Below are positions 42,854 through 50,786 of a DNA stretch of 64,000 bases, in pieces (positions within the stretch are counted from its first letter, which is position 1; each line of letters opens with the position of its first letter). The stretch spans positions 806,001-870,000 of the forward strand of contig CAXPOZ010000001.1 in the NCBI GenBank assembly GCA_964219355.1. Direction: 5' to 3'. A program made the position numbers and the translations under genes. This DNA is from Parvularcula sp964219355 (GTDB lineage Bacteria; Pseudomonadota; Alphaproteobacteria; Caulobacterales; Parvularculaceae). The notes beneath the pieces are model-generated. The model did no database searches, had not been told where the DNA came from, and saw only the letters and a program-made list of their open reading frames with translations.

Positions 42854-43540
42854 TTATCGGTGGTCGCGCACCCGCGCGAGCCATCCGCTCGGTTCAGTTC
42901 CCGCCACAACTCGATCTAGCAGGTCACAATCTTCAATCAGTCTCCTGAATAGTCGATCAACCTCCCGCACCTGGTCTGGGGTTACCCGCCCAACATGGCG
43001 ATTAGCACTCAATGCTATCGCGATTTTTTCTGCACTCTTGTCACGGGATATTACCGTGCATGTTGCTGGATCTATCCATCGCCTGCTCACGATAATCGCT
43101 GTGAAGTGACATTCCTTTTCGATGGCGCGAAACAAGCGCTCCAAAGGCAGCCGACAGAATTTCAGTAATGCAGGTTCGGAGACCTGCATGTCCCCACCCT
43201 GCGCCACAATGGCTGAATCGGCACAACCCTCTGCTGGCGGATCAATGGGATCATCCATTTGAACATTGCGCTCTCGCCAACGTCCTTCCGAGCGCAGGAA
43301 ATCGATGATCTTGTTTTTGGCGACTGACGTCGTCCAGAGAAATTCGTGATCCTCATCTGCCCAGGGATGCACGTGGTTTTTACGGCGCTCACACCAGACA
43401 AGAAACACATCATTGGTGATTTGCTGCACGGCATGCTGATCATGACGTGGGCAAATTCTGAATGATCGAACAATTTGGGACATCCGAGCATACGCCTCAT
43501 TATAAAGGCGGCGTTGCTCGATAGCTCTGAGCTCGCTCAT
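42854..43540 (-). CDS. Divergent sigma-factor-like protein
   Basis: A 228-residue protein whose residues ~13-95 resemble sigma-70 region 2: an ITNDVFLVWCERRK segment followed by FLWTTSVAKNKIIDFLRSEG, parallel to the DVFLRLW and ARNKAIDFLR elements of ECF factors. Residues ~165-215 (SAEKIAIALSANRHVGRV, PDQVREVDRLFRRLIEDC) could be a degenerate region 4 helix-turn-helix. The linker is unusually long and holds DPPAEGCADS. It heads a two-gene operon with the unknown gene at 41962. Function as a real sigma factor is inference from these motifs. Confidence 0.6.
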   Translation of the reverse strand: MSELRAIEQRRLYNEAYARMSQIVRSFRICPRHDQHAVQQITNDVFLVWCERRKNHVHPWADEDHEFLWTTSVAKNKIIDFLRSEGRWRERNVQMDDPIDPPAEGCADSAIVAQGGDMQVSEPALLKFCRLPLERLFRAIEKECHFTAIIVSRRWIDPATCTVISRDKSAEKIAIALSANRHVGRVTPDQVREVDRLFRRLIEDCDLLDRVVAGTEPSGWLARVRDHR

Positions 43541-43782
43541 CGTTGCTTCCTCTACCGTTCAAGCACCAAAAGAGGCGCTCAATGTGGTCATCGGCAGAGG
43601 CGGAACTATTTGGGGGAATTCCCGCTAATTTTCTGGATTATAAAACGAAACGCGATCACCTCACCGATATGCACGGAAAGGTTGCGCCAAAGGGAGTGGT
43701 GGCGCAATTTAATAAAACGGCAAGTTTCAGAAAATGCCGAAGGATAGCCAAAAAATTGTGCTTCTTCGGCCTAACGCTGGAG

Positions 43783-44559
43783 TTATGGCCGTGCGCCGAA
43801 GCGCCTTGTGCGGGCCTGGTATTGCTCGACCGCGCCGAGGAACTCCTCGCGCGTGAAATCCGGCCAGAAACAGTCAAGGAAGACGAACTCGGCATAGGCC
43901 GCCTGCCACAATAGGAAATTCGAGATCCGCTGTTCGCCGGAGGTGCGGATGATGAGATCCGGGTCCGGCGCGCCGCCCGTATCGAGTGCGTTGGAAAGCA
44001 CCGCCTCATCAATATCAGCAGGATCAAGCTGGCCTGCGGCGGCGCGGCTGGCAATTTTCGTCACAGCCCGGACAAGTTCATCCCGCCCGCCATAGTTAAA
44101 GGCGATCTGCAGCGTATAGCCCGGATTATCCGCCGTCCGCGCCTCTGCTTCCTCGACATGGCCGCGAATATCATCGGGCAGCGTATCGCGATCCCCGATG
44201 ATCTTTACACGGATCCCCTGATCGGCGAGCTTTTTGAGATCTTTGGCAAAGAACTGCCGCAACAGGTTGAGAAGGTGCTGCACCTCCCAGTCGGGCCGCG
44301 ACCAGTTCTCTGTCGAGAAGCTGTAAAGCGTCAGATGGGTGAGCCCCAGCTCCTTTGCCATTTCGACCGCGCCGCGTGCTGCCTCGACCCCCTGCTGGTG
44401 GCCTTTGAGGCGCGTAACGCCCTCGCGGCTCGCCCAGCGGCCATTGCCATCCATGATGATCGCCACATGGCGCAGGGGTTTTTCGGCGTCGGGCTCTTCT
44501 GAGCCCTTCGCCTTGTCGAACATGCGTCCCGCAAAGCGGGCTGTCTGGCTCAGCACCAT
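43783..44559 (-). CDS. uppS: Undecaprenyl diphosphate synthase
   Basis: A 258-residue cis-prenyltransferase making the lipid carrier for peptidoglycan. HVAIIMDGNGRWAS holds the catalytic Asp; GHQQGVEAAR, LYSFSTENWSRP and the C-terminal RTSGEQRISNFLLWQAAYAE and PDFTREEFLGAV are conserved. It follows frr by 40 bp. The next cluster gene cdsA is displaced nearly 4 kb downstream. ATG 44559 has AAGGA upstream; an ATG at residue 13 is also possible. Confidence 0.97.
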   Translation of the reverse strand: MVLSQTARFAGRMFDKAKGSEEPDAEKPLRHVAIIMDGNGRWASREGVTRLKGHQQGVEAARGAVEMAKELGLTHLTLYSFSTENWSRPDWEVQHLLNLLRQFFAKDLKKLADQGIRVKIIGDRDTLPDDIRGHVEEAEARTADNPGYTLQIAFNYGGRDELVRAVTKIASRAAAGQLDPADIDEAVLSNALDTGGAPDPDLIIRTSGEQRISNFLLWQAAYAEFVFLDCFWPDFTREEFLGAVEQYQARTRRFGARP

Positions 44560-44599
44560 GACATAAGATCCTTATGCAGATTTCCGAAGGGCATGCCCC

Positions 44600-45151
44600 T
44601 CAGACCTGCATGATTTCTTTTTCCTTGGCCTCGTGCATGTCATCGACTTCCTTGACCTTACGGTCGGTCAGTTTCTGCACGTCATCGGACATCTTCTTCT
44701 GGTCGTCCTCAGAGACGCCCTCAGCCTTTTTCGCCTCTTCCATGCCATCACGGCGGACATTGCGGATCGCGACCTTCGCGGCCTCGGCATATTTGCCGGT
44801 CATCTTGGCGAGATCCTTGCGGCGCTCCTCGGTCATCGAGGGCATCGGGATGCGCACGGTCTGACCATCGGTCACCGGGTTCAGATCGAGCCCTGAATCG
44901 CGGATCGCCTTTTCGACGGCGCCGACGAGGCCCTTGTCCCAAACCTGCACCGACAGGGTGCGCGGATCGGGCACGCCGACCGTCCCGCACTGGTTCAGCG
45001 GCATTTCGGAGCCGTAAGCATTGACCATCACCGGATCGAGAAGGTTCACGGTGGCCCGGCCCGAGCGGAGGCCCGCATATTCGGTTTTGAGCGAGGCAAT
45101 TGCCCCATCCATCCGCTTTTCGAGTTCCTTCATATCGGGGCCGTCACTCAT
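44600..45151 (-). CDS. frr: Ribosome recycling factor
   Basis: A 183-residue RRF, the normal length. MDGAIASLKTEYAGLRSGRA, the domain II segment around GVPDPRTLSVQVWD, and the C-terminal helix with VRRDGMEEAKK and VKEVDDMHEAKEKEIMQV match. It splits post-termination ribosomes together with EF-G. ATG 45151 follows GAAGGAACCGG. Its usual partner pyrH is separated by the FecR/vWA insertion on the opposite strand, so frr now needs its own promoter in the 166-bp gap before 45318. Confidence 0.96.
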   Translation of the reverse strand: MSDGPDMKELEKRMDGAIASLKTEYAGLRSGRATVNLLDPVMVNAYGSEMPLNQCGTVGVPDPRTLSVQVWDKGLVGAVEKAIRDSGLDLNPVTDGQTVRIPMPSMTEERRKDLAKMTGKYAEAAKVAIRNVRRDGMEEAKKAEGVSEDDQKKMSDDVQKLTDRKVKEVDDMHEAKEKEIMQV

Positions 45152-45317
45152 TTTTCCGGTTCCTTCTTTATATCGGTCGTGCCTGAGGTAGCGGCTTATG
45201 AACGAAGTCCGGACCAAACGAAAGCGTCTCGGTCAAAGAGGTGAGCCAATGGCTTGAGTTTGGCCGGTTATTGGAGAAAACTGGCCTTTCTGCTGCCGAC
45301 GAAGAAGGGGAGACGTC

Positions 45318-46028
45318 GTGCGAGGCCTGCTATTTCTGCTTATTATGGCGCTGCTCGGGGCAACCGGCTTTTACGCCTATAAATATTTCTCAGAACCACA
45401 GACCTATCCCGATGGCAGCATCGGTCGCGTCGAACGCGAGCAGACCCAGTCGGAAATCTGCGCCACCGAAGATGGCGACTGCTCGGTCGCGGCGGTCGAA
45501 GACAGCTTCTTTATCGGCAATTTGCTCCGCACGAATGAAACGGGCGTGATGCGGGCTGTGCTGATTGACAAGACCGAGTTGTCAGTCGGACCGCATACTG
45601 AACTTGTCATCAACGAATATGTATACCAGCCGCGCACGATAGGTACATTCGGCATGAGCCTTGTGACCGGTACACTGCGTATCCTCTCGGGCAATGTCAG
45701 CAAAGCCAAGGATAAAGACCTACAGGTGCAGACGCCGGCTGCCAGTATCGGCATCAGGGGCACAGACTTCTGGATTCGCCAGCTGGGCGACAGCCTTGAT
45801 GTGGTTTTGATCTATGGCGAAGTCGAGATCACGAATGAAGCCGGTACAGTCACATTAAGCAATCAGGGTGATTACGCCTTTGTCGCGGGGCCAGATGCGG
45901 CGCCGGTCAAACGTACGGACCTCTCGCGCAGTGAAGTTTTCGAGCTTCTCTCCTCGACCACCTTCGATGATGAACTCGAAGCCCTTCTCAACCCGGACAA
46001 TAATTTCCGTCCGGACGGGGAGGAATAA
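45318..46028 (+). CDS. FecR-domain membrane-anchored protein
   Basis: A 236-residue protein from GTG 45318, with an N-terminal membrane anchor (residues 3-23) and a periplasmic FecR-like beta domain. The hallmark GIRGTDFW lies at 145-152, after the LSGNVSKAKDKDLQVQTPAA strand pair. Outside iron-siderophore signalling, such domains occur in envelope proteins of unknown role. Two cysteines (CATEDGDC) may pair. The stop is 3 bp before the vWA gene, so the two are surely co-transcribed. No ECF sigma gene is attached. Confidence 0.8.
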   Translation: MRGLLFLLIMALLGATGFYAYKYFSEPQTYPDGSIGRVEREQTQSEICATEDGDCSVAAVEDSFFIGNLLRTNETGVMRAVLIDKTELSVGPHTELVINEYVYQPRTIGTFGMSLVTGTLRILSGNVSKAKDKDLQVQTPAASIGIRGTDFWIRQLGDSLDVVLIYGEVEITNEAGTVTLSNQGDYAFVAGPDAAPVKRTDLSRSEVFELLSSTTFDDELEALLNPDNNFRPDGEE

Positions 46029-46031
46029 GCC

Positions 46032-48755
46032 ATGGGTCATGCCGCACTGAACCGCTTCTGCCTCTTCCTTGTCGGCTTCGTCCTTCTGGCACTGGGTCCG
46101 GCCGCAGCGCAGGAACGCCAGCTGGCAGAGGACAGCGATGTCATCATCCTGTTTGACAGCTCGGCCTCCATGCTGGTCGAAGTCGACGGCAAGCCGAAGA
46201 TCGACCTTGCCCGCGAGGCTGCGAACAGCCTGCTCGACAGCCTGCCCGCCGGGCGGCGTGTCGGCCTTGTTACGGTCGGCCCCGGCTCAAGAACGCCCTG
46301 CGGATCAATTGAAACGCCCGTCCCCTTGGGCGGAGACCGCGAGCTTGTCCGCAAGACGCTCGCCGAGGCGACCCCGCGCGGCTTCACGCCTCTATCCTCC
46401 GCCATCGAACAGGTCGCCGAGGACTATGCCGGCAGCGCCCGGCCGATCGAGATCGTGCTTTTCAGCGACGGCGGCGATCAGTGCTTTCGCGACCCGTGTG
46501 AGGTCGCCAAGAAACTCGAAGCCGCCAATGCGCGCTTTACGGCTCACGTCGTTGCCGCGGGCGATGGTGATGAGATCAAACTTCCCGAGCTTAAATGCAT
46601 CGCCGAGGTCACCGGCGGCCGCCTCGTCACTCCGGCGGAAGTCACCGAGCTTGTAGGCCTGACCCCGCCGGCCGTTCCCGAAGAAGAGGAAACCGATGCG
46701 AGTGTTCAGCTTGTCGCAACCGATGCCGCTACGGGCGAGCCGCTCGGCGAGGATGTTCAATGGCTGATCATCGGCAGCGAGAGCGAAGACATCATCTATC
46801 GCGGCACGGGCTCCGGCGTCGGCCTCGATGTCGAGATTGCACCGGGTACTTATGATTTCGTGGTCATCACGGAGGACGAAGAGCGCGGTGCCGCGCGGCG
46901 CATAACCATCGATCCGGGCGCAGAGCGTAGCATCACCGTGCCGGTCGAGCGCAACGCAGAAGAGCCGGTCGAAGAAACGCCGCCGCCCGCGACACTGGAA
47001 GAGCGCCCGCCGGCGCAGGTCGAAGAGGTGGAGGAAGAACCGGCAGCGGCGCGGCTTCGCCTCGTCGCCACCGACCTTGAAACCGGCGCGCGCCTTCAGG
47101 AAGACGTTGAATGGTTGATCATCAACAGTGACAGCGAAGACGTGGTCTATCGCGGCAAGGGGCCGGGCGACGGCCTCACCGTCGATGTCCCGCCGGGCAC
47201 CTATGATTTTGTGGTCATCACCCAAGCTGGCGAGCGTGGGGATCTGCGCCGCTTGACGCTGGCGCCGGGCATTGTGCGCGGTGTCGTCGTGCCGGTGCGG
47301 CGAACCGTCCGTGAGACCCCGCCTCCTGCAACGATTGATGAACGCCCGCCGGTCACCGAAGCCACCCCGCCCGTGATCGAGGAAACCGACGAAGTGGTCG
47401 AGTTGCGTCTCATCGCAACCGATGCGGCAGCCGACACACCGATCAGGGACACTGTGGCCTGGACCGTCACCAGCCGCGAGACCGGCCGGACCGTCTATCG
47501 CGGCAAAGGCAACGGCACCGGCATCACCATTGAAGTGCCGCCGGGCGTCTATGATTTCACCGCCCAGATTGCGACCGGCGAGCGCGGCATGGCCCGCAGC
47601 GTTCAGGTCCAGCCGGGCTTCCCGCAGACTGTGATCGTGATGATCGAGCGCAAGCAGACGCAAGAAACATCGCCGCCCGCGATCATCGATGACGGCCCAT
47701 CGACAACTATCGATCCGACGCGCCGCCCGCCTGAACTCAACCCGCCGGTCACGGATCGCGGACCTTCCGTGAACGAAACCGAACCCCCACAGGTCGCAGA
47801 AGAAGAAAAACTGGCGCGCTTCCGCCTTCTCGCGATCGACGCCGCAACCGTGAAACCAATCGGCGAGGCGATCGACTGGATCGTCGTCCGTACCCGCACG
47901 GAAGACGTCGTCTATCGCGGCAAGGATTCAGGCTCCGGCATCACGATCGAGCTGCCGACGGGCACATATGACTTCCGGGCAACGACCGCGAGCGGGGACA
48001 GAGGCGAAGTGCGGGGCATGCTTGTCCTGCCGGGCGTCACGCAGGTCGTCACGGTGCCGATCAAGCGATCAGCTCAGGCCAGCCTGCAGCTGCGCACCGA
48101 TGGCCGGATCTATGTCGGCACCGATCTTGTCGTTGACTGGCAGGGCCCCGGCCAGAGAGGCGATTACATCGCCATCGCCCGCCCGATTGATCAGAGAGAC
48201 GAAGAAACCGCGCGCATCTCCAGCGCCCGCCGCGTGACCATCCGCGTGCCCCTCCTGCCCGGCAGATATGAGGTCCGCTATGTCATGGGCCAGTCCGGCC
48301 AGGTCATTGCGCGCCAGCCCATCGATGTGATCGATGTCGGCGCGGACCTTTCCGGCCCGCGGCAGGTCCGCACGGGCGAAACCTTCCGGGTGAGCTGGCA
48401 GGGTCCGGGGCACAAGGATGACCGGATCACCATCTCGGCCCCAAGGGCGAGCGCAACGTCCTATCTGGATGCCGCTTATGCCGGTGAAGGCAATCCTGTC
48501 ACCCTGACCGCGCCGAAGAATGCCGGGCGCTATCAGCTCCAATACTGGTTGCGTGGCGAGCGGTTGATCGCGGCACAGAGCATCGATGTGGTCGCCGATG
48601 TCCCCCCGGTCATCAATCGCCGCCTGCAGGAAGTGCCGAACAGGCAGCTTGAAAGACTGCCGCAGCAGCAACCTCAGCGGCAACAACCTGCCCCACAACG
48701 CCAGCAGCCGCAGCGCCAACCCCAGCCGCAACCGGACAAGGAACGGCCGCGCTAA
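46032..48755 (+). CDS. Exported vWA protein with four tandem repeats and two Ig-like repeats
   Basis: A 907-residue protein with a signal peptide (1-26). The vWA domain (~36-205) has a complete MIDAS: Asp42, Ser44 and Ser46 in FDSSAS, Thr119 and Asp146. Four ~82-residue repeats follow (about 226-306, 342-423, 458-540, 597-679), each running from an LxATDxxTG-like start through WLIIxSxSEDxxYRGKG to PPGTYDFVVIT and ending VPVxR. Acidic proline-rich linkers such as ETPPPATxxERPP separate them. Two shorter repeats share an xVxWQGPG motif (~685-768, ~776-853). The tail is Gln/Pro-rich. Probably periplasmic or surface-exposed; partner and function unknown. Confidence 0.8.
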   Translation: MGHAALNRFCLFLVGFVLLALGPAAAQERQLAEDSDVIILFDSSASMLVEVDGKPKIDLAREAANSLLDSLPAGRRVGLVTVGPGSRTPCGSIETPVPLGGDRELVRKTLAEATPRGFTPLSSAIEQVAEDYAGSARPIEIVLFSDGGDQCFRDPCEVAKKLEAANARFTAHVVAAGDGDEIKLPELKCIAEVTGGRLVTPAEVTELVGLTPPAVPEEEETDASVQLVATDAATGEPLGEDVQWLIIGSESEDIIYRGTGSGVGLDVEIAPGTYDFVVITEDEERGAARRITIDPGAERSITVPVERNAEEPVEETPPPATLEERPPAQVEEVEEEPAAARLRLVATDLETGARLQEDVEWLIINSDSEDVVYRGKGPGDGLTVDVPPGTYDFVVITQAGERGDLRRLTLAPGIVRGVVVPVRRTVRETPPPATIDERPPVTEATPPVIEETDEVVELRLIATDAAADTPIRDTVAWTVTSRETGRTVYRGKGNGTGITIEVPPGVYDFTAQIATGERGMARSVQVQPGFPQTVIVMIERKQTQETSPPAIIDDGPSTTIDPTRRPPELNPPVTDRGPSVNETEPPQVAEEEKLARFRLLAIDAATVKPIGEAIDWIVVRTRTEDVVYRGKDSGSGITIELPTGTYDFRATTASGDRGEVRGMLVLPGVTQVVTVPIKRSAQASLQLRTDGRIYVGTDLVVDWQGPGQRGDYIAIARPIDQRDEETARISSARRVTIRVPLLPGRYEVRYVMGQSGQVIARQPIDVIDVGADLSGPRQVRTGETFRVSWQGPGHKDDRITISAPRASATSYLDAAYAGEGNPVTLTAPKNAGRYQLQYWLRGERLIAAQSIDVVADVPPVINRRLQEVPNRQLERLPQQQPQRQQPAPQRQQPQRQPQPQPDKERPR

Positions 48756-48807
48756 AACGCGGATGATCAGGAAGAAGTTACTCGTCCGGCTTCGGACGAA
48801 AGCGACC

Positions 48808-49560
48808 CTAGCCGTTCGCGCTTTCTGATATCACTGTGAACGTGCCCGTTCCGGCAAGCGCACCCTCGATGCCGCCTTCGCGGAGGGAGAAGACGACGAT
48901 CGGGATGCCATTCTCGCGTGTAATCGCAATCGCCGCCTGGTCCATGACCTTCAGGTCGCGGCGGAAGACATCAAGATAGGTCAGGTGATCGAACCGTTCC
49001 GCATCAGGATTTTTCTTCGGATCATCCGAATAGACGCCATCAACCTGCGTGCCCTTCATCAGGGCGTCACAGCCCATCTCGGCCGCACGCAGCGCCGCGG
49101 CGGTATCGGTCGTGAAAAACGGATTGCCTGAGCCTGCAGCAAAAATGACGACAATGCCTTTGGAGAGATGCCGCAGTGCGCGGCGGCGAATATAGGGCTC
49201 GCAGACGGCCGTCATCTCGATCGCGGACATGACCCGGGTCTCAACCCCGATCCGCTCGAGCGCATTCTGGATAGCGAGCGCATTCATCACGGTTGCCAGC
49301 ATGCCCATGTAATCGGCACTGGCCCGTTCCATCCCGCGCGCCGCCATTTGCAGGCCGCGGAAGATGTTCCCGCCGCCGACGACGAGGCAGATCTCCGAGC
49401 CCAGCTCGCGCGCCCGTTTCACTTGGCTTGCGTAACGCTCAACCGTTTCGAGATCGATCCCGAATTCCTTGTCCCCCATCAGGGCCTCACCGGACAACTT
49501 CAGGCAGACGCGTTTATAACGCGCCGGCGTCTCGGGGATCGACACATCGGACTGGGACAT
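48808..49560 (-). CDS. pyrH: Uridylate kinase
   Basis: A 250-residue UMP kinase of the amino-acid-kinase fold. YKRVCLKLSGEALMG binds phosphate, EICLVVGGGNIFRG and GMERASADYMGMLATVMNA are conserved, and DDPKKNPDAERFDHL is the DPK-type C-terminal loop. ATG 49560 is chosen at MSQSDVSIPE; the frame further upstream is shadow coding. In most relatives pyrH sits between tsf and frr; here it is flanked on both sides by plus-strand insertions. Confidence 0.96.
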   Translation of the reverse strand: MSQSDVSIPETPARYKRVCLKLSGEALMGDKEFGIDLETVERYASQVKRARELGSEICLVVGGGNIFRGLQMAARGMERASADYMGMLATVMNALAIQNALERIGVETRVMSAIEMTAVCEPYIRRRALRHLSKGIVVIFAAGSGNPFFTTDTAAALRAAEMGCDALMKGTQVDGVYSDDPKKNPDAERFDHLTYLDVFRRDLKVMDQAAIAITRENGIPIVVFSLREGGIEGALAGTGTFTVISESANG

Positions 49561-49729
49561 CAGGCACCTCACGGGGAATTTTTGGCCCGTTATCAGATGC
49601 TGCCGCGCGTTTCTAGGTGAAACCTGCTCTGCAATGTCGCACGAGGTGCTCGCCGAGCCCGATTGCCAGTCCGAACGGATTTTGGTGGGGTGGCGACATG
49701 CACAAATGCCCACCGCCCAAGGCCCGCCC

Positions 49730-50734
49730 ATGCGCTTGATCGAGGTCACTTTTCCGGACCATTGCACCTCCGATGTGATGCGTGCCGTCGAGGAGGCTGA
49801 GCCCGTCTTTCACCGGCTGTTCGAGCCCGATGATGATGACATCAGGCTGCTCAAGGTTTTCTTTGGCAAGGACGACACGCAAGGCTTCATAGACAAGCTG
49901 CAGTCGGTCTGTAACGGCAGTGACAATTGGCGGATCCTCATCCTGCCGGTTGAGGGCACGGCGCCCGCGCTCGACAAGCCAGAGGATGAGAAGAAACAGA
50001 AGCGAGTCGCCTTGCGTGAGGAGATCTACTCCGATGTCGCGGACGGCGCTGATCTGTCTACTGATTTCTTTCTCCTGACCCTTGCCTCGACGATTGTTGC
50101 TGCTGTGGGGTTGAATGCCGACAGTGTCGCCGCCGTGATCGGCGCCATGGTCATCGCGCCCCTATTGGGGCCGATCCTTGCCTTTAGTTTTGCGACCGCT
50201 CTTGGCGACGGGAAGCTCTCGATGCGGTCTGCCCGCAATGCAGTGCTCGGTCTTCTTGTCGGGACAGGCGCAGCAGTCGTCATTGGCCTGATTATCCCGG
50301 TCAATCTTGAAAGTGAAGAGCTGGTGAGCCGCACCATTGTCGGCATCGATTCCATCGCGCTTGCGCTGGCGGCCGGGGGCGCGGCCGCTCTCTCTATCTC
50401 GACCGGTGTCGCAGGTGCGCTGGTCGGCGTGATGGTCGCGGTCGCGCTTTTACCACCTGCCGCCGCCATTGGGCTTTTCGTTGGCGCAGGAGAATTTGTG
50501 TTCGCGGCCCGCTCCGCGCTCCTCCTCACCGTCAATGTCATCTGCATCATGCTGGCGGCGCAAGGCGTCTATGCCTTCAAAGGCATCCGGCCACGGACCT
50601 GGCTGGAGAAGAAATCAGCCGAAGGGGCAGTACGGAATAATATCATTATCCTCGGCCTTCTTCTGGCAGCCGCAGCCGCAGTCATCATTCTGACCCAGAC
50701 CTCCGTCTTGCCGGACATGGATCTCCCTGAATAA
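49730..50734 (+). CDS. DUF389-family membrane protein
   Basis: A 334-residue protein. The N-terminal ~110 residues are cytoplasmic (MRLIEVTFPDHC), and six or more hydrophobic segments follow, including TDFFLLTLASTIVAAVGLNA and the family signature VIGAMVIAPLLGPILAFSFA, then GVAGALVGVMVAVALLPPAA. DUF389 (TIGR00341-type) has no established function. ATG 49730 follows AAGG with good spacing. It has its own terminator at 50732-50763. Confidence 0.88.
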   Translation: MRLIEVTFPDHCTSDVMRAVEEAEPVFHRLFEPDDDDIRLLKVFFGKDDTQGFIDKLQSVCNGSDNWRILILPVEGTAPALDKPEDEKKQKRVALREEIYSDVADGADLSTDFFLLTLASTIVAAVGLNADSVAAVIGAMVIAPLLGPILAFSFATALGDGKLSMRSARNAVLGLLVGTGAAVVIGLIIPVNLESEELVSRTIVGIDSIALALAAGGAAALSISTGVAGALVGVMVAVALLPPAAAIGLFVGAGEFVFAARSALLLTVNVICIMLAAQGVYAFKGIRPRTWLEKKSAEGAVRNNIIILGLLLAAAAAVIILTQTSVLPDMDLPE

Positions 50735-50763
50735 AAAAAGCCCGCCACAAAGGGCGGGCTTTT
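50732..50763. terminator. Bidirectional terminator between DUF389 and RTX genes
   Basis: AAAAAAAGCCCGCC and GGCGGGCTTTT pair around ACAAAG, with A-runs on the left and T-runs on the right. It overlaps the DUF389 stop on the plus strand and lies 24 bp after the RTX stop on the minus strand. Confidence 0.9.
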
Positions 50764-50786
50764 CCAATTGAGTTCATGGCCGGGCG

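Noticed and set aside
43541..43782. Short open frames between uppS and the sigma-like gene
   Set aside because: The frames change character along their length, have no ribosome binding site and run into uppS antisense; the stretch is best read as a 242-bp promoter-containing gap.
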